Shown in pieces: positions 29,367 through 38,452 of a stretch of DNA of 64,000 nucleotides. Positions within the stretch are counted from its first letter, which is position 1. Each line of letters starts with the position of its first letter. This DNA is from Acidovorax sp. 1608163 (lineage in GTDB: Bacteria; Pseudomonadota; Gammaproteobacteria; Burkholderiales; Burkholderiaceae_C): contig NZ_CP033069.1 in the NCBI RefSeq assembly GCF_003669015.1, positions 3,978,501 to 4,042,500 on the forward strand, given 5' to 3'. A program made the translations under genes and the position numbers. The notes beneath the pieces are model-generated. The model was not told where the DNA came from and ran no database searches. It worked only from the letters and a program-made list of their open reading frames with translations.

Positions 29367-30230
29367 ATGGCCTTCACCTCCCCTACCGTCACTGTCCTTG
29401 ACCTCACCGCGCGCCTGGGTCTGTATTCGCTGGCGCAACTGGGTGTGGCCAACGTTTCGGGCCCAGGCCCCTGGCTGCAAATTCCCCTGGCAGACGCCAC
29501 CGTGGCCCCAAGAATTGATTGGCTTCGCCCCGCCAGCGCCAAAGAACTGAGCTTGCCCTCCCCAGCCAGCGCAGCGGTCATCTTGCTGATCGGCCCAGGC
29601 TCGGTGAATCTGCTACGCGCCACACGGGAATGGCTGGCAGCGTTTCGCCCGCCCGCTGTCTGGGCGTTCCTGATGCCCAACGCGCTCATGGAGGAATCTG
29701 TCCTTCGGTCTGCACCGGCACAGCACCTGGCAAACCTCCAGGCGTACCAACTGCCCGACAGCAGCCCTCAAACTTTGTGGTTCATCTTGATGGAGCAACT
29801 GGGCAAGCTCAGTGTCATGGACGAACTGGCCCTTCAACACGCCCACAACCTTTCACAAACCAACGATATGAGTTCCAACCTGAAGCAGTGCATGGACACC
29901 ACCATGACCATTGACGGCGCCTTGGCCGCCGCCGTGGTGGACTACCGCAGCGGCATGTGCCTGGCCCAGGCAGGCAGTGGCATGAACCTGGACTTGGCCG
30001 CCGCAGGCAACACCGAAGTGGTCAAGGCCAAGCTCAAGACCATGGAGATGTTGGGGCTGCGCCGTGGCATTGAAGACATCCTCATCACCCTGGGCGACCA
30101 GTACCACTTGATCCGCCTGATCCCGAACAGCGAGGGGCTGTTCCTGTACCTGGTTCTGGACAAGGCCAAGGGCAACCTCGCCCTGGCGCGCTACAAGCTC
30201 ACAGACATTGAGCGATCGCTCAGGGTCTAG
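29367..30230 (+). CDS. Roadblock/LC7-domain protein
   Basis: 287 residues from MAFTSPTVTVLDLTARLGLY; the frame is open to 29232 but the added residues look non-coding. The last ~115 residues (from about SNLKQCMDTTMTIDGALAAA, with VVDYRSGMCLAQAGSG, TLGDQYHLIRLI, LFLYLVLDKAKGNLALARYK) have the roadblock/MglB-like pattern. The first 170 residues are of unknown type. Such proteins regulate small GTPases or act as scaffolds in bacteria. No GTPase gene is adjacent; it is monocistronic with its own terminator. Confidence 0.6.
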   Translation: MAFTSPTVTVLDLTARLGLYSLAQLGVANVSGPGPWLQIPLADATVAPRIDWLRPASAKELSLPSPASAAVILLIGPGSVNLLRATREWLAAFRPPAVWAFLMPNALMEESVLRSAPAQHLANLQAYQLPDSSPQTLWFILMEQLGKLSVMDELALQHAHNLSQTNDMSSNLKQCMDTTMTIDGALAAAVVDYRSGMCLAQAGSGMNLDLAAAGNTEVVKAKLKTMEMLGLRRGIEDILITLGDQYHLIRLIPNSEGLFLYLVLDKAKGNLALARYKLTDIERSLRV

Positions 30231-30267
30231 AGCCCCGCTGCCCCCATCGGCACGGTCCCACGCCCGC

Positions 30268-30292
30268 AGCCCGCAAGGCCTGCGGGCTTTTG
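30268..30292 (+). terminator. Terminator after the roadblock gene
   Basis: Stem AGCCCGCA / TGCGGGCT, 5-base loop, followed by a T-rich stretch (TTTGCTTTT). Confidence 0.8.
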
Positions 30293-30360
30293 CTTTTCTG
30301 AAGTCCCCGCGTCCCGCACATGAGTCTATGGCTGACTGGGAATACGCACCATTTACTATC

Positions 30361-30410
30361 ATTTCTATAGCTGCCAGCGCTTATTTTGAAAGCGCTAGCG
30401 GGCATTTTCA
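30361..30410. repeat. Dispersed palindrome upstream of the SHP gene
   Basis: CTATAGCTGCCAGCGCTTAT and AAGCGCTAGCGGGCATTTTC, a diverged palindrome 94 bp before the SHP gene. Confidence 0.6.
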
Positions 30411-30503
30411 TTAAATACCCTAGACCCACAGCACCGAAGGCAGCAGTGGCAAGCACCGCCCTCGTTAAGCCATCCTTCATGCCCGGTGAGCACCATCGTG
30501 GGC

Positions 30504-30953
30504 ATGAACACCCCACTTACACCCCACGCTTTTCGGTCAGCAGCTTGGCTGGCGCTGGCCTTGGTGCTGGCGCCAGCCCATGCGGGCGACACCACGGTGG
30601 CGTTGCAAATGCAGCGGTGGAGCGATGCCTCTGGCCAGCCGGTGAATGCCGAGCGCGGGCGGCTGCTGTTCGTCAACCGCCAGGGCGGCGAATGGTCTTG
30701 TGCCTCGTGCCACGGCAACCCGCCCACGGCGCCTGCGCGCCACGCCGGCACGGGCAAGGCCATTGCACCACTGGCCCCCGCGTTCAACCCCGAGCGCTTC
30801 ACCAACACCGCCAAGGTGGACAAATGGTTCAAGCGCAACTGCAACGACGTGCTCAGCCGCGAATGCACCGCCACCGAAAAGGCCGACCTGCTGGCCTGGC
30901 TGCTGCAGCTGGACGCGCGCACTTCCACCCGCCCCGTCCAGAGCAAGCCATGA
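30504..30953 (+). CDS. SHP-type cytochrome c (DUF1924)
   Basis: 149 residues from MNTPLTPHAFRSAAWLALAL, a Sec signal peptide ending near APAHAG; an upstream GTG (30486) is possible. One heme site, WSCASCHGNPPTAP, and the family block WFKRNCNDVLSRECTATEKA, whose two cysteines and asparagine fit the SHP (sphaeroides heme protein) group: there a heme ligand is Asn and a disulfide is present. SHP binds O2 and other small ligands in the periplasm. Its stop overlaps the next start (ATGA), and the partner genes DHC and cytochrome b follow. Confidence 0.8.
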   Translation: MNTPLTPHAFRSAAWLALALVLAPAHAGDTTVALQMQRWSDASGQPVNAERGRLLFVNRQGGEWSCASCHGNPPTAPARHAGTGKAIAPLAPAFNPERFTNTAKVDKWFKRNCNDVLSRECTATEKADLLAWLLQLDARTSTRPVQSKP

Positions 30954-31462
30954 TCCAGCACCTTCACCCATTCCAAAGAATGCCGTCCGCCTGGGCGCGC
31001 CACGTGTGCCAACGGGCCGCGCTGCTGGCCCTGGCATGCGCCGTTCCCGCGGCCTGGGCCGACCGCCGCGAGATGCCTGCCACGGCCATGCTGCCCGCCT
31101 ACCAGCAAGAGTGCGCCGCCTGCCACATGGCCTACCCACCGGGCATGCTGCCTGCCGCCTCTTGGGCCCGCATGATGAAAGGGCTGCCGCAGCACTACGG
31201 CACCGATGCATCGCTTGACCCCGCCCTGGTGCGCCAGATCAGTGTGTGGCTGGAAGCCCATGCAGGCACCTACAAGCGCGTGCGTGAGGAGCCCCCGCAA
31301 GACCGCATCACCCAATCCGCCTGGTTCGAACGCAAGCACCGCACCGTGGCGCCCACCACCTGGCAGCGCGCCGCCGTGGGCAGCCGCGCCAACTGCATGG
31401 CCTGCCACACCCGCGCCGACCAGGGCGACTTTGACGACGACCGTGTTCGCATCCCCCAGTGA
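30950..31462 (+). CDS. Diheme cytochrome c (DHC)
   Basis: 170 residues from the ATG at 30950 overlapping the SHP stop. Signal peptide with ALLALACAVPAAWA, then two heme motifs: ECAACHMAYPPGMLPAASW near residue 53 and NCMACHTRADQGDFDDDRVR near the end. Length and spacing match the diheme cytochrome c that pairs with SHP. It should pass electrons from the membrane cytochrome b encoded next to SHP. Confidence 0.85.
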   Translation: MIQHLHPFQRMPSAWARHVCQRAALLALACAVPAAWADRREMPATAMLPAYQQECAACHMAYPPGMLPAASWARMMKGLPQHYGTDASLDPALVRQISVWLEAHAGTYKRVREEPPQDRITQSAWFERKHRTVAPTTWQRAAVGSRANCMACHTRADQGDFDDDRVRIPQ

Positions 31463-32250
31463 GCCTTGCCATGACCTCTCGCACCGCACCTCCTGCTTCG
31501 AGTCCCTCCGCGTCGCCAAACACACGCACCACCACCCCCACGCGCCGGGTGGTCGATGCCACCACACGCATGCTGCACTGGCTGATGGCCCTGTGCTTCA
31601 CCGGGGCCTACCTCACGGCCGATGGCGAGCGCTGGCGGCTGGTGCACGTCACCCTGGGCTACACCCTGGCAGGCTTGGTGGTGGCGCGCCTGCTGTGGGG
31701 CATGTTCGGGCCGCGCCCGGTGCGCTTGTCTGTGCTGTGGCGCAAGCTGCAGGGGCTGCCCGCCTGGGGCAAGACCTTGGCCGCCGTGCGCTCGCCAGCG
31801 GCCCTGCACGCCACTTGGCGGCCCGGCCAAAACCTGCTGATGGCGCTGGCCATTGCACTCATCCTGGCGCTGGTGGTGCCGCTCACCCTCAGCGGCTACG
31901 CGGTGTGGGACGACTGGGCTGGCGAATGGCTGGAAGAGGTGCATGAATTCTTCGGCAACACCTTGCTGTGCGTGGTGCTGACCCACATCGGCCTGCTGGC
32001 CTTGCTGAGCGTGCTGCGCCGCAAAAACCAGGCCCTGCCCATGCTGACGGGCCGTGTGCCAGGCCCTGGGCCTGATCTGGCCCCTCGCAACCACGCCGCT
32101 CTGGCGGCCCTGGTACTGGCCTGTGTGATCGCCTTCTGGGCATGGCAATGGAATGCCGCACCACCCGCCCCAGCGGGGACAAACGCCCACCAGAGCGAGA
32201 ATGCACCCAACAGGTACGGCATCAGGCACGACAAAAAGCACGACGACTGA
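31459..32250 (+). CDS. Cytochrome b561-type membrane protein of the SHP/DHC system
   Basis: 263 residues from GTG 31459 overlapping the DHC stop (an ATG at 31471 is the alternative). Four main membrane segments with paired histidines: TRMLHWLMALCFTGAYLTAD, VHVTLGYTLAGLVVARLLWG, and EVHEFFGNTLLCVVLTHIGL. This is the B-type cytochrome fold found with SHP and DHC; it likely takes electrons from quinol and feeds DHC. The C-terminal tail is polar. Confidence 0.8.
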   Translation: MSLAMTSRTAPPASSPSASPNTRTTTPTRRVVDATTRMLHWLMALCFTGAYLTADGERWRLVHVTLGYTLAGLVVARLLWGMFGPRPVRLSVLWRKLQGLPAWGKTLAAVRSPAALHATWRPGQNLLMALAIALILALVVPLTLSGYAVWDDWAGEWLEEVHEFFGNTLLCVVLTHIGLLALLSVLRRKNQALPMLTGRVPGPGPDLAPRNHAALAALVLACVIAFWAWQWNAAPPAPAGTNAHQSENAPNRYGIRHDKKHDD

Positions 32251-32265
32251 AGGAGAGAACGCCCC

Positions 32266-32931
32266 ATGCGCATCCTGCTGGCGGAAGACGATGAACTGCT
32301 GGGCTCGGGCATCCGCGCGGGCCTGGCGCAGCACGGGTTTCAGGTGGACTGGGTGCGCGATGGCATAGCGGCCGAGCGCGAGCTGGCCACCGGTGCCTAC
32401 CAGGCCGCCGTGCTGGACCTGGGCCTGCCCCGGCAAGACGGCATGGAGGTGCTGCGCCAGGTGCGCGCGCGCCGCAACGCCACCCCTGTGCTGGTGCTCA
32501 CCGCGCGCGATGCCGTGCCCGCCCGCATTGCCGGACTGGATGCCGGGGCCGACGACTACCTCATCAAACCCATTGACCTGCACGAGCTGGCCGCACGCCT
32601 GCGCGCCCTGGTGCGGCGCGCCCATGGCCAAACCGATGCCTGCCTGACAGCAGGCCATGTGGTGCTAAACCCCGCCGCCCACCGGGTGCTGGCCCACGGG
32701 CAGCCCGTGGAACTGTCGGGCCGCGAGTACGACCTGCTGCACGCGCTGCTGCTGAACGCGGGCCGCGTGCTCAGCCGCGACCAACTGGAGCAGCGCCTGT
32801 ACCAATGGGGCAGCGAGATCAACAGCAACGCGGTGGAAGTGCACATCTACCACCTGCGGCGCAAGCTGGGTGCCGCGCTGATCGAGACCGTGCGCGGCGT
32901 GGGCTACTGCATCCAGCGAGAGCCCACGTGA
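32266..32931 (+). CDS. OmpR-family response regulator (QseB/TctD-like)
   Basis: 221 residues. Receiver domain: MRILLAEDDELLGSGIRAGL, phospho-acceptor in AAVLDLGLPRQDGMEVL (about D51), K in DDYLIKPIDLHEL. C-terminal winged helix: LSGREYDLLHALLLNAGRVL, NSNAVEVHIYHLRRKLG. Starts 15 bp after the cytochrome b gene, so it is probably co-transcribed and may regulate the cytochrome operon. Confidence 0.9.
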   Translation: MRILLAEDDELLGSGIRAGLAQHGFQVDWVRDGIAAERELATGAYQAAVLDLGLPRQDGMEVLRQVRARRNATPVLVLTARDAVPARIAGLDAGADDYLIKPIDLHELAARLRALVRRAHGQTDACLTAGHVVLNPAAHRVLAHGQPVELSGREYDLLHALLLNAGRVLSRDQLEQRLYQWGSEINSNAVEVHIYHLRRKLGAALIETVRGVGYCIQREPT

Positions 32932-34307
32932 ACCACGCCACCCCGCCCCGGGCCCCGCGCTCGCTGCAAACGCGCTTGCTTACGACCGTGCTGGCCTTGG
33001 TGCTGGTGGTCTGGAGCCTGGCGGCCGCCCTGGCCTGGCGCGAAACCCGCCACGAAGTGAACGAGCTGCTCGACGCCCACCTGGCGCAAACCGCCGCCCT
33101 TCTGCGCCTGCAGCCGCTGGACGAACTCGATGAAAAACAACTGAACGAGGCACCTGACCTGGACCGGCACCAGCCGCATGTGGTGTTCCAGCTGTGGCAC
33201 GAGGACCAGTTGCTGGCCCGCTCCGCCAGCGCGCCGCAGCAACCACTGGCACAGCGGCGCAAGCGCGGCTTTGCCGACAGCGAGGTCGAGGGCAAAGCCT
33301 GGCGCGTATTCGTCACCCCGGGGCGCGAGCGCGATGTGCGCATCCTGGTGGGTGAGAGGCAATCGGTGCGCGACGAGATCGTGCTCGCCAGCCTGACCAG
33401 CATCCTCAAGCCCCTGGCCTGGGCCCTGCCCTTGCTGGCCCTAGGCATCTGGTGGGTGGTGCGTGGATCGGTGCGACCCCTGGGGCGCCTGGGGCTGGCC
33501 GTGGCGGCGCGGCGCCCGCAATCGCTGGCGCCGCTGCCCACGCAAGGCGTGCCGCCCGAGGTACTGCCGCTGGTCACGGCGCTGAACGATCTGTTTGAAC
33601 GCACGGCCCGACTGCTGGCCACCGAGCAGCAATTCACCGCCGATGCTGCCCACGAGCTGCGCACGCCCATTGCCGGGATTCGCATGCAGGCGCAAGTGGC
33701 CCAGGGTGCCACCGACGCCCAAGAGCGCACACAGGCCCTGGAAGCCACCGTGCAAGGCTGCGACCGCGCCACCCGGCTGGTGGAGCAACTGCTGCAATTG
33801 GCCCGGCTGGATGCCGAATCCACCTCGACCAGCACCGGCGATGGAGACACCGGCCACAGCACCCCACTGGCCGATGCGGCACGCCAGGTGGCCGCCGATC
33901 TGCAAACCACCGCCAACCGCCGACAGCAACGCATCGTGCTGCACGAGCCCCTGGCGCCCGGATTGCCTGTCCCACTGCCCGAGGCGCTGACACGCGTGCT
34001 GCTGCGCAACCTGCTGGACAACGCCTTGCGCTACAGCCCGTCAGGGGCCGAGGTGCACCTGCACATCACCTCACCGGGCAATGGGGGTGGGCATGGGTGC
34101 TTGGTGGTGGAAGACTGCGGCCCTGGGCTGACGCCGCAAGAACAGGCGCGCCTGGGCGAAAGGTTCTTCCGCGTGCTGGGCACGGGCCAAAGCGGCAGTG
34201 GCCTGGGATGGTCCATCGTGCAGCGCATTGCGCGCCTGCACCACCTGAGCGTGAACACCGGCACCAGCCCCACGCTGGGCGGCCTGCGCGTGGAGGTCGG
34301 GTGGTAG
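32928..34307 (+). CDS. Sensor histidine kinase (QseC-like)
   Basis: 459 residues from the GTG at 32928, whose bases overlap the regulator stop (GTGA). TM1 LLTTVLALVLVVWSLAAALA; periplasmic domain about residues 35-160; TM2 LAWALPLLALGIWWVV; H-box QFTADAAHELRTPIAGIRMQ; N-box LLRNLLDNALRYSPSGAEVH; G-boxes VVEDCGPGLTPQE and SGSGLGWSIVQRIA. Signal unknown; redox or oxygen state is a reasonable guess from the neighbouring cytochromes. Confidence 0.9.
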   Translation: MNHATPPRAPRSLQTRLLTTVLALVLVVWSLAAALAWRETRHEVNELLDAHLAQTAALLRLQPLDELDEKQLNEAPDLDRHQPHVVFQLWHEDQLLARSASAPQQPLAQRRKRGFADSEVEGKAWRVFVTPGRERDVRILVGERQSVRDEIVLASLTSILKPLAWALPLLALGIWWVVRGSVRPLGRLGLAVAARRPQSLAPLPTQGVPPEVLPLVTALNDLFERTARLLATEQQFTADAAHELRTPIAGIRMQAQVAQGATDAQERTQALEATVQGCDRATRLVEQLLQLARLDAESTSTSTGDGDTGHSTPLADAARQVAADLQTTANRRQQRIVLHEPLAPGLPVPLPEALTRVLLRNLLDNALRYSPSGAEVHLHITSPGNGGGHGCLVVEDCGPGLTPQEQARLGERFFRVLGTGQSGSGLGWSIVQRIARLHHLSVNTGTSPTLGGLRVEVGW

Positions 34308-34362
34308 GCGATACGCCAACGCCGTGGCAATCGCGATGCCAGGGCGTTGGCTGAACCACAGG

Positions 34363-34992
34363 TCAGTGGCCCGAGCGCAGCGCGTGGGTATCCCGCGCCA
34401 GCTGGGTGATGCGGGCCCAGTCGCCCGCGCGCACGGCATCGGAGGGCGTCAACCACGAGCCCCCAACGCAACGCACATTGGGCAGCGCCAGGTAGTTGGG
34501 CGCCGTGGCCTGGCTGATGCCGCCTGTCGGGCAGAAACTGACTTGGCCAAACGGGCTGGCCCAGGACTTGAGCAGCGGGATACCGCCCACCGCCTCCGCC
34601 GGGAAAAGCTTGAGGAAAGAGAACCCATCGGCCAGCGCCGCCATGATCTCGCTCGACGTGGCCACACCGGGCAGCAGCGGCAGGTTCAGGCCCTTGCAAG
34701 CGCTGCCCACTTCAGATGTGTAGCCAGGGCTCACCGCAAAACGCGCACCCGCCTCGCTCGCACGGCGGGCATCGTCGGCATTGAGCACCGTGCCTACACC
34801 CACCACCGCCTCCGGCAGGTTGCGGGCAATCGCCTCAATAGAGGGCAGCGCGGCGGCGGTACGCAGCGTCACTTCCAGCACCTTCACGCCACCGGCCAGC
34901 AGGGCCTCGGCCAGGGGCAACGCGTCTTCCACGCGGTCGATCACGATGACCGGAATGACGGGGCCATGGCTGGCGATTTCAAGAGGGTTCAT
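34363..34992 (-). CDS. eda: KDPG aldolase (2-dehydro-3-deoxyphosphogluconate aldolase)
   Basis: 209 residues from MNPLEIASHGPVIPVIVIDR; the frame is open further upstream but without family similarity. Active-site glutamate in VKVLEVTLRTAAAL, Schiff-base lysine in FSFLKLFPAEAVGG, and FCPTGGISQATAPNYLALPN. Splits KDPG to pyruvate and glyceraldehyde-3-phosphate, the last Entner-Doudoroff step. Lies 118 bp after edd on the same strand. Confidence 0.95.
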   Translation of the reverse strand: MNPLEIASHGPVIPVIVIDRVEDALPLAEALLAGGVKVLEVTLRTAAALPSIEAIARNLPEAVVGVGTVLNADDARRASEAGARFAVSPGYTSEVGSACKGLNLPLLPGVATSSEIMAALADGFSFLKLFPAEAVGGIPLLKSWASPFGQVSFCPTGGISQATAPNYLALPNVRCVGGSWLTPSDAVRAGDWARITQLARDTHALRSGH

Positions 34993-35110
34993 GAGTTTGT
35001 GCTCCTTGGTGTTTTCGGTGTCGGATGCCGCAAGCGGCCTACAAAACTGGCGTGACGCGATACCAGTGCCCCCGTGGAACTGGCTTCGCCAGGCCACCGG
35101 GTGCGTCCTG

Positions 35111-36879
35111 CTACAGCCATGTGCAGGCTCCTTGTTCGGCGCCGCCAGCATGGCGGCGAAAGTTGGTGAAGAGTTCGCGGCCAAAGCCGGTTTGCGACGG
35201 GGCGTTGTAGGGCGCGGGGGTGCGTTCCGTCCAGGTGGCGTCATCGACCAGCACATCGAGAGTACCCGCCACCGCATCGACCCGCACGATGTCGCCATCG
35301 CGCACCTTCGCCAGCGGGCCACCGGCCAGCGCCTCGGGCGTGACGTGGATGGCGGCAGGCACCTTGCCCGATGCGCCGCTCATGCGACCGTCGGTCACCA
35401 GCGCCACCTTGAAGCCCTGGTTTTGCAGCACGGCCAACGGGGGCGTGAGCTTGTGCAGCTCGGGCATGCCATTGGCCTGCGGGCCCTGAAAGCGCACCAC
35501 CGCCACCATGTCCTGCTGCACCTCGCCCGCACTGAAGGCGGCCAGCAAGGCCTCTTGCGAATCGAACACGCGCGCAGGCGCTTCGATGATGTGGCGGTCT
35601 TCCGGCACGGCCGACACCTTGATCACCGCGCGGCCCAGGCGGCCTTGCAGCAGACGCAGGCCGCCAGTTGCAGAGAACGGCTTGGCCGCGGGGCGCAACA
35701 CGGTTTCGTCGCCCGACACCGCTGGTGCGCCCTGCCCGCCTGCGGCAATCCCACCGGCGTTCACACTCATCACATCGGCGTGCATGTAGCCGCCCGCCAG
35801 CAGCTCGCGCAGGATCCACGCCGGGCCGCCTGCTGCCTGGAACTGGTTCACATCGGCATCGCCATTGGGGTACACACGGGCCAGCAGCGGCACGGCGGAC
35901 GAGAGTTCGTCAAAGTCCGTCCAATCGATCAGGATGCCCGCACTGCGCGCAATCGCCACCCAGTGGATCAGGTGGTTGGTAGAGCCCCCGTGGCCAGCAG
36001 GGCCACCATGGCGTTGACGATGCAGCGCTCATCCACCAGCTTGCCGATGGGCGTGAAGCGGTTGCCGCGCTTGCCAATGTCGAGCACGGTGCGCACCGCC
36101 TGGCGGGTGAAGGCCTCGCGCGCCTCGGTGCCGGGCGCTTCAAACGCCGCGCCGGGCACGTGCAGGCCCATGGCTTCCAGCAGCATCTGGTTGCTGTTGG
36201 CCGTGCCGTAAAACGTGCAGGTGCCAGGGCTGTGGTACGCGGCGGACTCGGCCTTGAGCAGCTCGTCGCGGCCCACCAGGCCTTGCGCGTACTGCTCGCG
36301 CACCTTCGACTTGTCCTTGTTCGACAGACCTGTGCCCATGGGGCCTGCGGGCACAAACACGCAGGGCAGGTGGCCGTAGTGCAGTGCGCCGATGAGCAAT
36401 CCGGGCACGATCTTGTCGCACACGCCCAGCAGCAGCGCGCCATCGAACACATCGTGGGACAGCGCTACCGCAGTGGCCATGGCAATGGCATCGCGGGAGA
36501 ACAGCGACAGCTCCATGCCGGGCGTGCCCTGCGTGACGCCGTCGCACATGGCGGGCACGCCACCGGCCACTTGCACCGTGGCGCCATGCTGGGCAGCCTC
36601 GTCGCGCAAAACGGCGGGGTAACTCTGGTACGGCTGATGGGCCGAGAGCATGTCGTTGTAGGCCGTGACGATGCCGATGTTGGGGGCCTTCTCGACGGTG
36701 ACCTTGAACTTGTCGGAGCCCGGCAGCGCCGCGTAGGCATGGGCCAGGTTGGCGCAGCCCATGCGGTCTTGTGCAGGCTTGCGGGCGATCATGGCGTCAA
36801 TGCCTGCGAGGTAGGCGCCGCGGGTGTCTGCGCTGCGCTGGACAATGCGCTCGGTCACGCGCGCTACAACTGGGTGCAT
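35111..36879 (-). pseudogene. edd: Phosphogluconate dehydratase, one-base frameshift (probably intact in vivo)
   Basis: Start ATG 36879 ([20 protein letters not shown]); 36891 is also possible. First frame: [40 protein letters not shown], and the IlvD/Edd signature [19 protein letters not shown]. It fails after [11 protein letters not shown] at a G5 run (about 35984-35990). The second frame continues [20 protein letters not shown] and includes [20 protein letters not shown]. One extra G restores about 590 residues. A [4Fe-4S] enzyme that dehydrates 6-phosphogluconate to KDPG. Divergent from the SMP-30 gene. Confidence 0.88.
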
Positions 36880-36948
36880 GGAAGTCTCCATCGGTGGGTG
36901 GCAAGGCCCCGTGCATGGTGCCGGAGCCCGTTGTCTGAGGCCCTAGAA

Positions 36949-36963
36949 TGTAACTCGATAACC
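36949..36963. promoter_or_regulatory. Weak HexR-like site between edd and the lactonase gene
   Basis: TGTAACTCGATAACC matches TGTARTWWWAYTACA at about 10 of 15 positions. Its place in the divergent promoter of two Entner-Doudoroff genes is the main support. Confidence 0.35.
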
Positions 36964-36978
36964 ACACCGCTTCAACCC

Positions 36979-37910
36979 ATGTCCCTGCAAACCCTGCCCC
37001 TGCCGCCGTCCGAACTGGGCGAGTCCCCCTTCTGGCACCCTGAGGAAGAGCAGCTCTACTGGTGCGACATCCAGGGCTTTGCAGTGCACGCATGGAGCCC
37101 CCAAACCGGCCAACACCGGCAATGGGGCCTGCCCAGCGAGCCCGGCTGCTGCGCGCCAGCGGCGGATGGGCGATTGGTAATCGGGTTACGAAACGGTTTC
37201 TATCTTCTGGACACTGCGAAGGACAGCGCAGATCCCACCGCCCTCACCTGCCTGGCCTTGCTGCCCGCTGACTTGCACGACACCGCTGTGCTGCGCCTGA
37301 ACGACGGCCGGTGCGACACCGCAGGCCGGTTCTGGGCGGGCTCGGTCATCACGCCCCGCACGGCACCCCATGCCGCGCTGTGGTGCCTGCAAGCCGATGC
37401 CAGCAGCACCACGGGCTACAGCGCGCGCCACATGGCGGGCGACAACTTCACGGCCAATGGCCTGGCCTTCAGCCCCGACAACCGCACGCTGTACTGGTCG
37501 AACACGCCAGAGCACCGGATTGACCAGTTTGACTTTGACGTGGCCACGGGCGAGATCACGAACCGCCGCCCCTGGGTGCACTTTGACCGCAAGGTGGAAG
37601 GCAAGCCTTACGGTGGTCGGCCCGATGGTGCGGCGGTGGATGTGGAGGGCAACTACTGGGTGGCGATGTACGAGGGAGCGTGTGTGCTGCAGCTCTCGCC
37701 AACGGGCGAGGTGCTGCAACGCATTGCAGTGCCGGTGCAGTGCCCGACCATGGTGTGTTTTGGGGGGAGGATTTGCGGACGTTGTTCATTACGTCGGCAC
37801 GGGCGGGGAGGCCTGTGGAGGAGCAGGAGGCAGAGGTTCCAGCGGGGTCGCTGTTCAGTGTGCGGGTGGACGTTGCCGGTCTGCCTGTCAACGCATTTCA
37901 ATGTGCATAA
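36979..37910 (+). pseudogene. SMP-30/gluconolactonase family lactonase, one-base frameshift (probably intact)
   Basis: Starts MSLQTLPLPPSELGESPFWH (E in GESP is a metal ligand), with AVLRLNDGRCDTAGRFWAGS, NFTANGLAFSPDNRTLYWSN and GRPDGAAVDVEGNYWVAMYE, all standard for the SMP-30 six-bladed propeller. The frame fails at a G6 run (37762-37767). With one more G it continues EDLRTLFITSARAGRPVEEQ and stops at 37908-37910, about 310 residues. Hydrolyses a sugar lactone; beside edd, zwf and glk it could supply the lactonase step. Confidence 0.82.
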
Positions 37911-37964
37911 AAAGGAGCGATCCAGAGTGCCCAGTGGCAATGCTTGCAGGCCCGTTTTCCAGGC

Positions 37965-38405
37965 CTACCGATTGGCCGTGTATCGCAGCCAGCCAGCAAT
38001 CGTTCCGCTGCGTCCACCAACATCCTTAGGGTGCATCCGCCCTTCGCTGACGGGCACCTCTTCGAAGTCAAAAGGGCTCATTCCTTCGATACACGCGACA
38101 TTGATCCCGTATTGATCAGGAGAGGACCGGCGTTGATGAAACGTGTAGATGCCGCAGCGGGAACAAAAGTAGTGCTTGGCCTCACGCATGTTGAACTGGT
38201 ACAGGGTCAGTACATCCGCGCCTTGCAATACCTTCATATCGCTCAAGTTGGCAGAAACAGCCACCGCGCCACGCATGCGGCAATAGGAGCAGTTGCATCT
38301 ACGGGCAGTGCGCAAACCGTCTGTGAGCTGTACCTCAAACCGAACTGCACCGCAATGACAGGCCGCTTGGTACACGGGCCGGCTCTCAGTGGCGATTTCG
38401 CTCAT
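37965..38405 (-). CDS. GFA/CENP-V domain protein
   Basis: 146 residues from MSEIATESRPVYQAACHCGA. Zinc ligands of the GFA fold: ACHCGAVRFEVQL, RRCNCSYCRMRGAVAVS, and HYFCSRCGIYTFHQRR. The family is named for a glutathione-formaldehyde adduct enzyme but most members have no known reaction. It lies just 48 bp downstream of the AGE-family epimerase stop, same strand. Confidence 0.8.
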   Translation of the reverse strand: MSEIATESRPVYQAACHCGAVRFEVQLTDGLRTARRCNCSYCRMRGAVAVSANLSDMKVLQGADVLTLYQFNMREAKHYFCSRCGIYTFHQRRSSPDQYGINVACIEGMSPFDFEEVPVSEGRMHPKDVGGRSGTIAGWLRYTANR

Positions 38406-38452
38406 ACACAAACCTCTTCCTTGGAAATGGTGGAAGTCGCCATTCTCCGCGC

